Shown here: one piece after another, positions 7,027 to 13,576 of the stretch
Layout: the number at the start of each line of letters is the position of its first letter
Position numbering within the stretch: the stretch's first letter is position 1
Assembly: GCA_016650365.1 (NCBI GenBank)
Contig: JAENVV010000096.1
Location: forward strand, 1-39,608
Direction of reading: 5' to 3'
DNA: 39,608 nucleotides
From: Acidimicrobiia bacterium
GTDB taxonomy: Bacteria > Actinomycetota > Acidimicrobiia > Spongiisociales > JAENVV01
Translations under genes and position numbers: made by a program
The notes under the pieces: generated by a model
The model's database searches: none
What the model saw: only the letters and a program-made list of their open reading frames with translations
Told to the model about the DNA's origin: nothing

Positions 7027-8018
7027 GCGACCTAGCTGCGGCAGCCGCCAACATCGGCGGGCCAGAAGATCTCGTTATGCGCTCCGCCAAGGCACGAGCC
7101 GAAGCCACCGGAACCACGGTGGATGCCGTGCTGGCGGCCTGGGCTGGCGGCGGGGCCACCCCGGCAACCACAGCAGCCACTCCTGAACCTGGTTCCGCCC
7201 CTGAAGCGGCCGGGTCCGTCGTGGAAACGGCCACCCCGGAACCGGCCCCCCAAGCGGCGCCGGCGGCATCTGCGCCGATACCCGCGCCGGATGACGCACC
7301 AACTCGCATGGTGGCGGCGGCCCCGATCCCCGAGACCGTCACGATCGAAGAGTCATACGAATGGGATCAAGTCACGACCGTTCGAACCGCCGGGATCAAA
7401 GAACGCACCAGATCCGTCATACCGATATGGATGCTTGGCCTCTTCACAATCCTACCGTTGTTCGCTGTCGGATACATTACGGTCAACTCGGCCGGACCCG
7501 ATTGCGGTAAAGCCGGGCAACTTGCCATCGATTTTCGCAACGAGCTCGTCAATTGCGACCTGTCTGCCTATAAGGGGGTCGGAGGCGGTGGCGGCGGCCA
7601 GACCGACTTCATCGCCAATGGCAGTGCGACATACGTAACGTGCGCCGCCTGCCACGGAGCCAACGGACAAGGTGGGGCCGGACCAGCTCTTAGTGGTGGA
7701 TCCGTCTTGACCACGTTCTCGTCTTGTTCGGATCATGTGACCTGGGTCACACTCGGATCAGCCGGGTGGCAAGCCCAGTTCGGAAATACCTACGGTGACA
7801 TCAGTAAGCCGGTGGCTGGCGGCATGCAAGCCTGGGGGGAGTCGCTTTCCGAAGAAGAGATTCGTTCGGTGGTGCTGTACGAGCGGGTGGCATTCGGAGG
7901 CGAGCCCCTCGATACCGCCATCGCGGATTGCGGTCTGGCAGCAGCTCCGGCGGATGGCACAACCACCACGGACTCGACGGTTCCAACCGGCGAAACGCCA
8001 ACCACCACGGCCCCTTAG
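7023..8018 (+). CDS. CcoP-like membrane monoheme cytochrome c with N-terminal docking-like module
   Basis: A 331-residue cytochrome c in the place of CcoP but with one heme, not two. The N-terminal module (residues 14-44, PEDLVMRSAKARAEATG then VDAVLAAW) is nearly the same as in the preceding gene. An Ala/Pro linker, a TM helix (about 131-154), a Gly-rich stretch, and a heme domain with CAACHGANGQGGAGP (CAACH 207-211) and a likely M268 follow. Two further cysteine pairs may form disulfides (C161/C178 and C235/C303). The C-terminus is a Thr/Pro tail. The ATG at 7023 overlaps the previous stop as ATGA, and a strong hairpin follows the stop, so this is the last gene of the operon. It could be the exit cytochrome of the complex; the electron acceptor is unknown. 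Confidence 0.87.
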   Translation: MSDLAAAAANIGGPEDLVMRSAKARAEATGTTVDAVLAAWAGGGATPATTAATPEPGSAPEAAGSVVETATPEPAPQAAPAASAPIPAPDDAPTRMVAAAPIPETVTIEESYEWDQVTTVRTAGIKERTRSVIPIWMLGLFTILPLFAVGYITVNSAGPDCGKAGQLAIDFRNELVNCDLSAYKGVGGGGGGQTDFIANGSATYVTCAACHGANGQGGAGPALSGGSVLTTFSSCSDHVTWVTLGSAGWQAQFGNTYGDISKPVAGGMQAWGESLSEEEIRSVVLYERVAFGGEPLDTAIADCGLAAAPADGTTTTDSTVPTGETPTTTAP

Positions 8019-8043
8019 TCCGCTGCCGAATACGAGCTTAAAT

Positions 8044-8077
8044 AAGTGTCGGACCCCGAAGGGTCCGACACTTTCTT
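8044..8077. terminator. Bidirectional rho-independent terminator
   Basis: Perfect 13-bp stem (8044-8056 with 8061-8073) and a four-base loop, followed by TCTT on the plus strand and TTATTT on the minus strand. It ends the CcoN-like operon. On the minus strand the loop is the very stable C(UUCG)G type, suggesting that a minus-strand transcript also ends here. Confidence 0.85.
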
Positions 8078-8083
8078 AAGGAG

Positions 8084-8227
8084 TCAACATCCACACCACT
8101 GGGGCGGGCTGGGAGGCTTCCGATACACCTTGGGTTCTTTGAACGTGCCCAAGGGTTTCCGTAGCGCTTCAGTTGTCTCCTTTACGGGAACACCGAAGCG
8201 CTCCCGTACCCCCCTAGTATCGGTCAC
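8084..8227 (-). CDS. Candidate 47-residue small protein with C-terminal CGC
   Basis: Short reading frame from GTG at 8227 to TGA at 8084. The product is basic and Pro-rich (RKPPSPPQWCGC at the end), with no TM helix or signal peptide, and I know no family for it. Support comes from context: it fills the otherwise empty gap 8078-8266 and stops seven bases before the hairpin at 8044-8077, whose UUCG loop is on this strand. Against it, no good ribosome-binding site precedes the GTG. It could instead be a non-coding transcript: overlapping hairpins (TACGGGA/TCCCGTA around 8187-8212 and AGCGCTTC/GAAGCGCT) lie inside it. Confidence 0.3.
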   Translation of the reverse strand: MTDTRGVRERFGVPVKETTEALRKPLGTFKEPKVYRKPPSPPQWCGC

Positions 8228-8266
8228 AACCCTGACCAGCTTGAGCCTTTTTTGGAGTTTTTCATA

Positions 8267-9073
8267 ATGACAACGTTCGTATCTTTCCTTTCTGACTTCG
8301 GATACGAGGATGAGTTCGTAGGAGTCGTCCATGGAGTCATCGCCAAGATGAGCCCGGAAACCCGGGTCATAGACGTGAATCATTCCGTCCATCCGGGATC
8401 CGTCCGCTCAGGCGCCCTGTCGCTCATGCGAGCCATTCAGTACCTGCCAGAAGGGGTGGCGTTGGGGGTCGTCGATCCAGGAGTTGGCACCGATCGACTC
8501 CCGATCGCTGTCGAGACGGACTGGGGATACTTTGTCGGACCCGACAATGGACTTCTGTCTCCAGCGGTGGCTCTCGTGGGCGGAGCCCGGGCCGCCTATA
8601 CGCTGGTGAATCCCGATTTTGTCATCCCGTCGGCCGGAGCCACCTTCGACGGCCGGGATCGGTTCGGACCGGCCGCAGCCGTGCTGGCATCCGGCGAGGC
8701 CCGCATTGAAGATCTTGGTGACGCCATCGATCCCGCCTCGCTCAAGCCCATGATCCTTCCGCTGCCGGAGGTAACTGATACCACCGTCAGTGGACACACC
8801 TGGTGGATCGATCGATTTGGGAATGTGCAAACGAATATTGGACCAGAAGACCTGGCAGAAATCGGGATCGGCTTCGGCGACACCATGACCATCAAAGTTG
8901 GACTCAACGAACGAGTGGTCCAATTGGTCGACACCTACGGCCGAGTCGAAGAGGGCACGTTGATGGCGGTGGTGGATTCGCAAGGTCTGGTGGCTCTATC
9001 CGTCCGCCAGGGACGCGCCTCGGACGAGCTCTCGATCGGGCTGGAGCGCCCGGTCACGTTCGCCAGGTCCTAA
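8267..9073 (+). CDS. S-adenosyl-L-methionine hydrolase (adenosine-forming), DUF62 family
   Basis: 268-residue cytoplasmic enzyme of the SAM hydroxide adenosyltransferase family, which splits SAM with water to adenosine and methionine. Family signatures are present in order: SFLSDFGYEDEFVGVVHG near the N-terminus, VVDPGVGTDR, YFVGPDNGLL, TFDGRDRFGPAAA and WWIDRFGNVQTNI. These line the SAM/adenosine pocket in the trimeric fold, by family knowledge. I chose ATG 8267, with GGAG at 8254-8257 ten bases upstream, over a TTG at 8252 that would overlap the ribosome-binding site. The gene stands alone downstream of the respiratory operon's terminator. It may adjust SAM levels or salvage adenosine. Confidence 0.9.
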   Translation: MTTFVSFLSDFGYEDEFVGVVHGVIAKMSPETRVIDVNHSVHPGSVRSGALSLMRAIQYLPEGVALGVVDPGVGTDRLPIAVETDWGYFVGPDNGLLSPAVALVGGARAAYTLVNPDFVIPSAGATFDGRDRFGPAAAVLASGEARIEDLGDAIDPASLKPMILPLPEVTDTTVSGHTWWIDRFGNVQTNIGPEDLAEIGIGFGDTMTIKVGLNERVVQLVDTYGRVEEGTLMAVVDSQGLVALSVRQGRASDELSIGLERPVTFARS

Positions 9074-9162
9074 GGCGAATTCAACTGAATAATCGAAACG
9101 GCTCCCGCAACGGCGAGAATGGCTAGCAGCGCAATAATCACGAAGGTGGTGGCGGGTCGCAT
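9070..9162 (-). CDS. Candidate 30-residue single-TM small protein
   Basis: ATG at 9162 to TAG at 9070. The product is almost one hydrophobic helix (TTFVIIALLAILAVAG) with a basic N-terminus and short polar tail, the composition of a real membrane miniprotein. Its stop overlaps the convergent SAM hydrolase stop, and it fills most of the gap 9074-9170. No Shine-Dalgarno is seen, so it would need leaderless translation. It could be chance. Confidence 0.3.
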   Translation of the reverse strand: MRPATTFVIIALLAILAVAGAVSIIQLNSP

Positions 9163-9170
9163 AGGGGGCC

Positions 9171-10103
9171 ATGCTACCGAGCGATCCACGTAACCCCGCC
9201 GCCAGTTACCATTCGCTGGTGACTGATCACACACAGCTTGCGTCCTCCGTCGCAGCCCAAGGCGGCGTCGTCATGCTCATCGGGGCGCCCGACACCGGGA
9301 AATCGACCCTGGCCGGCGAGATCCTGCGACAGGCAGCCAGCCAGGGCAAGGTGACCGCCTATGTCGATGCCGACGTTGCTCAGTCGACGGTCGGACCTCC
9401 AGGATGTGTAGGACTGAAATGGGTCCGCAGCGTCGAGGACCTCGGGACCATTTCAGAGGCAGACGCGGTGCGCTTCGTCGGAAGTACCAATCCGGCCCGC
9501 CTGGTCCTTCAAATGGTCTTGGCGACGGCGGCGCTCGTTGAGCAAGCTCATGCCTCAGCCGACCTGGTCGTGATCGACACCACCGGAACAGTGTCGGGCG
9601 TGGTCGGCCAAACGCTGAAATACCACAAAGTCGAGACCTGCCACCCGCGACTGGTGGTCGGCCTGCAACGTGGGTCTGAACTTGACCCAATCATCGGTAT
9701 GCTCCAACGGTTTTTCTCAGTCGATGTGGTAACTGCCGAAGTGCATCCCGACCTGGTACCGGTGTCACCTGATGTTCGCTCGGAAGTACGGGTTCAGCAG
9801 TTTGGCAAAGCCTTATCCCATCCCCTCGAAGCCTGGCGCATAAAGCCAACCGTATTTGCTCCGACGCTTCCGACCGGTCTCGATCTCGATCGACTGGCGG
9901 GGATGGTCGTGGGCGTCCAGGATGGTTTCGGTGCTTGCCTGGGTCTGGGTGTTCTGGAATACACCGAGGGAGTCTTACGGGTTCGGACCAACCACGGAGA
10001 AGGTATGCAGGGCCTCCGGCTCGGCTCGATGCGGATCGACCTGCATACCTACGAGACCAAGCCGGTCAATCTGCGTGAACTCATGTTCGGGCTCGCCCTG
10101 TAG
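9171..10103 (+). CDS. Clp1/Grc3-type polynucleotide 5'-hydroxyl kinase
   Basis: 310-residue protein of the Clp1/NOL9/Grc3 kinase family, which phosphorylates 5'-OH ends of RNA or DNA using ATP. P-loop GAPDTGKST at residues 38-46. The family-specific second motif, VDADVAQSTVGPPG, spans about 65-78 (compare D-x-D-x-G-Q and PPG in Clp1/Grc3). Later come VVIDTTGTVSGVVGQTLKYH and VVGLQRGSELDPI, also typical. The C-terminal ~100 residues form the accessory domain. The ATG at 9171 is used here; GTG at 9220 (VTDHTQ) is a possible shorter start, since the first ribosome-binding-like run (AGGGGG) lies only two bases from the ATG. The RNA substrate in this bacterium is unknown; repair of cleaved RNA is a reasonable guess. 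Confidence 0.85.
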   Translation: MLPSDPRNPAASYHSLVTDHTQLASSVAAQGGVVMLIGAPDTGKSTLAGEILRQAASQGKVTAYVDADVAQSTVGPPGCVGLKWVRSVEDLGTISEADAVRFVGSTNPARLVLQMVLATAALVEQAHASADLVVIDTTGTVSGVVGQTLKYHKVETCHPRLVVGLQRGSELDPIIGMLQRFFSVDVVTAEVHPDLVPVSPDVRSEVRVQQFGKALSHPLEAWRIKPTVFAPTLPTGLDLDRLAGMVVGVQDGFGACLGLGVLEYTEGVLRVRTNHGEGMQGLRLGSMRIDLHTYETKPVNLRELMFGLAL

Positions 10104-10173
10104 ACCTGGTTCAGGCTTGAGTCGCCAGCGCGGCGTGGCTCAATGTTCGTGGTCACGTGCCGATACAACCGGC

Positions 10174-10737
10174 ATGCGCCTGGCGATAGTTCTTACTCTT
10201 ACAGTCGCCTTGACGGTCGGTTTGGTAACCGCCGTGGCGGCCGCTCCCCCTCGACCCGGGCCATCCCAGGCGCCAATAGTGGCGACTGCCATCGCCGATG
10301 GGGATCTTGATGGCCAGTTTGTGGCACTGCTGAACGACGAGCGAATCGCCGGGGGGCTTAGCCCACTCGTCCCATACGACGACCTCGTAGATGACGCGAT
10401 CGTCCACACGGCGGCCATGATGGCGCACGGCGACATCTACCACTCATCCGACCTTACGAATTTCACCACCGGTTGGCAGTCAATCGGCGAAAACGTTGGT
10501 TATGGGCCTAACGTCACGAAGCTCCATAAGGCATTTATGGCCTCACCAACCCACCGCGCCAACATCATGGGCGATTATGACCGGGTAGGGGTTGCGTCCG
10601 AGGTCGACCCGAACGGTCGCATCTATGTCACGGTTCTCTTTATGAAGACCCTCGGTGGGTATCAACCCAAACCAGATTTCGAGCTGATGATCGATGCCGG
10701 GGTGGCGGCGACACTCGGAGTGGGTCTGGAGCCATAG
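10174..10737 (+). CDS. Secreted CAP (SCP/PR-1) domain protein
   Basis: 187-residue exported protein. An N-terminal signal peptide (MRLAIVLTLTVALTVG then Ala-rich) ends near VAAAPP. A CAP/SCP fold follows: FVALLNDERIAGG, the HTAAMMAHGDIYHS helix with candidate metal-binding histidines, SIGENVGYG, and SPTHRANIMGDYDRVGV. These four boxes match the bacterial SCP family (YkwD-like). The function of bacterial CAP proteins is mostly unknown; extracellular lipid or wall binding has been proposed. ATG 10174 is chosen because it opens the signal peptide; upstream in-frame codons would add a polar leader. The last ~30 residues beyond the fold are unassigned. It is followed by a long hairpin. Confidence 0.88.
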   Translation: MRLAIVLTLTVALTVGLVTAVAAAPPRPGPSQAPIVATAIADGDLDGQFVALLNDERIAGGLSPLVPYDDLVDDAIVHTAAMMAHGDIYHSSDLTNFTTGWQSIGENVGYGPNVTKLHKAFMASPTHRANIMGDYDRVGVASEVDPNGRIYVTVLFMKTLGGYQPKPDFELMIDAGVAATLGVGLEP

Positions 10738-10747
10738 GCCTCACAAC

Positions 10748-10830
10748 GCAAACGCCCAAGGAACCCCGACAAAACGTACTCCCGCACTTCCCCGAACGGT
10801 TGTTGATTGCCGCAGCACCTTGGGCGTTGC
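10748..10830. other. Long-armed hairpin in convergent intergenic region
   Basis: Arms 10748-10761 and 10818-10830 pair over 13 bp with a single one-base bulge, enclosing a 56-base loop without a clear second stem. No T-run follows either side. It may end the CAP gene transcript or be part of a structured RNA. I could not match it to SRP RNA, 6S RNA or tmRNA motifs. Confidence 0.45.
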
Positions 10831-10959
10831 TTGTAACCGAATCTACGAGACATAGTTCTATGCGTCAACCCTCTTGATCCCGACGGTTAACGACGTATAA
10901 CTAACGCTAACTATCACGGGCCGACCCTGTGTATGCACGCCGGGCACTCCACGAGTGAA

Positions 10960-11015
10960 TAATCCACAGTATCCACAGGTTTCCACAGGCGCTTGTGCAC
11001 AACCGGTGTGAACAA
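10960..11015. promoter_or_regulatory. Cluster of five DnaA-box-like 9-mers
   Basis: Five sites, each one mismatch from TTWTNCACA: TAATCCACA (10960), GTATCCACA (10969), GTTTCCACA (10979), TTGTGCACA (10993) and, reversed, TTGTTCACA (11007-11015, minus). The last two are also one mismatch from the actinobacterial form TTGTCCACA. A more AT-rich stretch follows (11016-11035). The cluster fills the end of the convergent gap 10738-11026, which has no gene. No dnaA, dnaN or rpmH is nearby, so a DnaA titration or secondary binding site is more likely than oriC. Confidence 0.5.
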
Positions 11016-11026
11016 GTTTCTCAACC

Positions 11027-11473
11027 CTATTTTTCGCGACCCGTTTCGGTAGGCCATCCAGCCCGTATTAACGGGCGAAAACCGACTTCGATGGCGTCGT
11101 AGATCTCGGCGAGCAGCAGGCTCAATTCGGAGCTGTTGACAACTTCATTGGCGAGCCGCCCGTGGAGCACAAGTCCGCCGTCTTGTCCCACCATGTAGTG
11201 AACCCGCCAGGCCTTTCGGTTCCGCACCAGACATTGCCGGAAAACCGCTGAGTGGTCGTCGTCTGGCGCCGGTAGCACATAGGCTTCGATCTGAATCGAC
11301 CGCTCACCAACCATAAACCATACGGACGTGAAATCTCTCACCGACTGACGCATCCTGATGACGAGGTAGCCATCAACCTCCTCGGAATACACAACGTCGT
11401 TTTCGGAGTCGGCCAGCCATGCCTCAACCGTCTCGGCGAGAACTGCGGCAGCTTCAGCCCTGGATACCGGCAT
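11027..11473 (-). CDS. YbjN-like (sensory transduction regulator family) protein
   Basis: 148-residue cytoplasmic protein of the YbjN type, with the alternating alpha/beta pattern seen in this family: an N-terminal helix, then YLVIRMRQSVRDFTSVWF, RSIQIEAYVLPAP and WRVHYMVGQDGGLVLHGRL. A C-terminal helix starts at SELSLLLAEIYDAI. No catalytic motif is visible. A YbjN-family gene also follows mshA in mycobacteria, which supports both calls. The ATG at 11473 lies 20 bases inside the mshA 3' end; a TTG at 11482 would add three residues. Close overlap suggests translation coupled to mshA. Its molecular role is not known; a link to mycothiol glycosylation is inferred only from repeated neighbourhood. 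Confidence 0.72.
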   Translation of the reverse strand: MPVSRAEAAAVLAETVEAWLADSENDVVYSEEVDGYLVIRMRQSVRDFTSVWFMVGERSIQIEAYVLPAPDDDHSAVFRQCLVRNRKAWRVHYMVGQDGGLVLHGRLANEVVNSSELSLLLAEIYDAIEVGFRPLIRAGWPTETGREK

Positions 11474-12674
11474 ACAACTCAAGTAGCCGATGGGCGGTCG
11501 ACGCCCAGGAGAACTGCTCAGAAAACGCGATCGCTCCAGCAGATAGCTGTTGGCGGTAGTTCGCGTCGGTAAGGATCCGGGTCAACGCATCGGCATAATC
11601 GCCTGATTCCCACCCGTCGATAAGCACTCCGGAGTTGCCGTCTGAAACGACATACGGAAGGCCGCCCACCCTGGCGGCGACCACTGGCGTACCGCACGCC
11701 TCGGCTTCGGCCGCCACGAGGCCAAACGATTCGGACCTTGATGGGAACACCAGGACGTCGGCCGCCTGATAAAAGACCCCCAGCTCACGGTGGGGAACCG
11801 GGAGATAAAAATCCACCAGATGTCCCAGGCCACGATGGTCGATGTTCTCACGAAGCGCCGAAGCCTCCGCCTCCCCGTTCGGTCCGCTTGGCCCGCCGAC
11901 GATGATCATCCGGGCGGCCGACAGCCCGGCCTGCACCTTCTCGAAGGCATCGAAAGCCACGTCGACTCCTTTGAGAGCCTGGATACGGCCGACAAACAGA
12001 ACCAATGGATCGTCAAGCGGGAAACCCAGAGAGGTACGGGCGGCTTTCTGGTCGCCGGGTTTGAACAGTTCGTGGTCGACGCCAGGAGGTGAGGTGCAGA
12101 GCCGGGTCGGGTCGGCGCCGTAGTGAGTGAGCAAATCGTCATACTCGGCCCGAGTGGACGAAATGACGCAATCGGAACCGGCGATGACGTCATGTTCGGC
12201 GGCGATCCTCACCAGGGCGCTCGGACGTTCGTCTGGCCTGCGCGTAGCATCCTTGACTCTGGCGAGCGTATGGAAAGAGTTTGCGAGGGGAATTCCCAGA
12301 ATCCGTTTGACCATCAGACCCGCCCAGCCAGACAGCCAGTAGTGGGAGTGAACGATGTCATATCTGGTACCGGTTGTTTTGGCCCATTCGCAGACTGACT
12401 CGGCAAACTCGAACACATACTCGGTGAGTTGGATAATCGGCAGGTCAAACATGGGTCCGGCCGCGATGTGGATAACCCGATAGTGATCATTGACGATGAC
12501 GATGGGAGGCTGGTTGGGATCAACTGCCCTCGTGAAGACGTCGACATGGACGCCGCGCCCGGCCATGGTTCTGGCCAGTTCATCGATGTAGACATTCATG
12601 CCTCCGGCGTCGCCGCTGCCCGGTTGGACGAGTGGCGAGGTGTGCAAGCTGAGATAGGCAACGCGGTCGATCAT
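11454..12674 (-). CDS. mshA: MshA, D-inositol-3-phosphate glycosyltransferase
   Basis: First enzyme of mycothiol synthesis: it moves GlcNAc from UDP-GlcNAc to 1D-myo-inositol 3-phosphate. 406 residues, GT4 family, GT-B fold. The N-terminal acceptor-domain signature SLHTSPLVQPGSGDAGGMNV (residues 9-28) is diagnostic. Further on: HSHYWLSGWAG, SFHTLARVKD, PPGVDHELFKPG, LVLFVGRIQALKGVD (donor domain start), and the nucleotide-sugar E-x7-E site in PSRSESFGLVAAEAEACGTP. Length fits the family. ATG 12674 overlaps the stop of the upstream acetyltransferase as ATGA. Mycothiol is restricted to Actinobacteria, so this gene is the best lineage marker here. mshB, mshC and mshD are not in the window, though the acetyltransferase upstream could tempt an MshD reading. 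Confidence 0.95.
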   Translation of the reverse strand: MIDRVAYLSLHTSPLVQPGSGDAGGMNVYIDELARTMAGRGVHVDVFTRAVDPNQPPIVIVNDHYRVIHIAAGPMFDLPIIQLTEYVFEFAESVCEWAKTTGTRYDIVHSHYWLSGWAGLMVKRILGIPLANSFHTLARVKDATRRPDERPSALVRIAAEHDVIAGSDCVISSTRAEYDDLLTHYGADPTRLCTSPPGVDHELFKPGDQKAARTSLGFPLDDPLVLFVGRIQALKGVDVAFDAFEKVQAGLSAARMIIVGGPSGPNGEAEASALRENIDHRGLGHLVDFYLPVPHRELGVFYQAADVLVFPSRSESFGLVAAEAEACGTPVVAARVGGLPYVVSDGNSGVLIDGWESGDYADALTRILTDANYRQQLSAGAIAFSEQFSWASTAHRLLELYAGIQG

Positions 12675-13576
12675 GTCATGGCCGTCACGATGTACAAGGG
12701 TCGCGGCTCGGCACCGAGTCGGAACTTGTAGTTCTCGTCACCTTTGAGAAAATCGAATACGGTCGCGCCGTTGTCGATGGCAAGATCGATCAGGCTAGAA
12801 ATGAGTACGACACCTGGCGATAGGTCGCCCCTGGCTGGGTCGAACGTACTGTTATACAAGAAATAAGCGTCTTGAGCCTGGTAGCCAAACCCACCTGCGA
12901 CCATCGCATCGCGGTCATCAACGAGCGCATCAATACCCCATCCATCGAGTTCCAACAGGTCTCGGAAGTAGGCCACCATCTCATCTGTCATGAAACCACC
13001 TTTGTCACCAGGTGACTGGCGATGAAACATGACAAACTCGTCAAATCGGGGGCCAGGCAAAGATTCGCGATCGAAACGAACCTCGCCGAGTTCCGCCTCG
13101 TACCGACGGCGTTTCCGGCGGGTCTCGTGCCGCTCTTTCTTGCCGAGGCGCTCCAGATACTCTTCAAAACTATCCGGAAGCTGAAGCACGGCTGCCAACG
13201 AGTGTTCCTCGACGGTTGCCTCAAGACCGGCCGCCGCAAGTCCCTTGACCACGACATCGGCGGCCGGACGGGGCAGTGAATCGGCGACGATCCTTAGTCC
13301 CTGCGGCCGGGACCCAATAGCGCCGGCGATGAGGTCAGCAGTGCTCTCCCCCAGCGGACTGCGATAGTCGACCAAGTCGGCACTCCCCACGAACCGGATC
13401 GTGTTTCCAACCACCGATAACGGGACCAATCCCCGCTCATCACTCACAATCCACAGCTCGTCGGTTGGACCAGCTGTGTGTTTCCAAACCGTGTCGAGGA
13501 AGTCGCCGTGCGGAAAAGGTCCGAGTCGATCCGCCACAGGCGACATCAGAAATCGAGGATCAGAAAATGAACTCAC
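12671..13576 (-). CDS. CelD/BcsL-type GNAT acetyltransferase
   Basis: 301-residue protein of the BcsL/CelD GNAT family, with two tandem GNAT-like halves. Useful marks are FEEYLERLGKKERHETRRKRRR (about 137-158, a basic helix typical of this family; also resembling FemAB-like proteins) and the C-terminal half with FVMFHRQSPGDKGGFMT, MVAGGFGYQAQDAYFLYNSTFDP and FDFLKGDENYKFRLGA. It probably moves an acyl group from acyl-CoA to a sugar, amino sugar or peptide. Start GTG 13576 overlaps the asparaginase stop as GTGA, and its own stop overlaps mshA. That tight link suggests a role near mycothiol or cell-surface glycan metabolism, but the sequence does not match MshD (two clear GNAT domains), so I leave the substrate open. 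Confidence 0.8.
   Translation of the reverse strand: MSSFSDPRFLMSPVADRLGPFPHGDFLDTVWKHTAGPTDELWIVSDERGLVPLSVVGNTIRFVGSADLVDYRSPLGESTADLIAGAIGSRPQGLRIVADSLPRPAADVVVKGLAAAGLEATVEEHSLAAVLQLPDSFEEYLERLGKKERHETRRKRRRYEAELGEVRFDRESLPGPRFDEFVMFHRQSPGDKGGFMTDEMVAYFRDLLELDGWGIDALVDDRDAMVAGGFGYQAQDAYFLYNSTFDPARGDLSPGVVLISSLIDLAIDNGATVFDFLKGDENYKFRLGAEPRPLYIVTAMT

Larger units (their letters stand above)
10738..11026. other. Convergent intergenic region
   Basis: 289 bases between the CAP gene and the YbjN-like gene, with no coding sequence I can support. It holds the long-armed hairpin (10748-10830), an AT-richer part with repeated TAAC words (10888-10912), and the DnaA-box-like cluster (10960-11015). 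Confidence 0.7.

Noticed and set aside
8078-8266. SAM riboswitch in front of the SAM hydrolase
   Set aside because: No SAM-I, SAM-II or SAM-IV core words were found. The hairpins present fit better as part of the minus-strand small gene or RNA.
10748-10830. SRP (4.5S) RNA
   Set aside because: The conserved GGAAGG/AGCA helix-8 words are absent; only the outer stem is convincing.
10960-11015. Chromosome origin oriC
   Set aside because: DnaA-like boxes are present but no dnaA, dnaN, rpmH or parA/parB genes lie near, and the gap is only 289 bases.
12671-13576. MshD mycothiol synthase
   Set aside because: The protein follows the CelD/BcsL GNAT pattern, not the MshD two-domain pattern, in spite of lying next to mshA.
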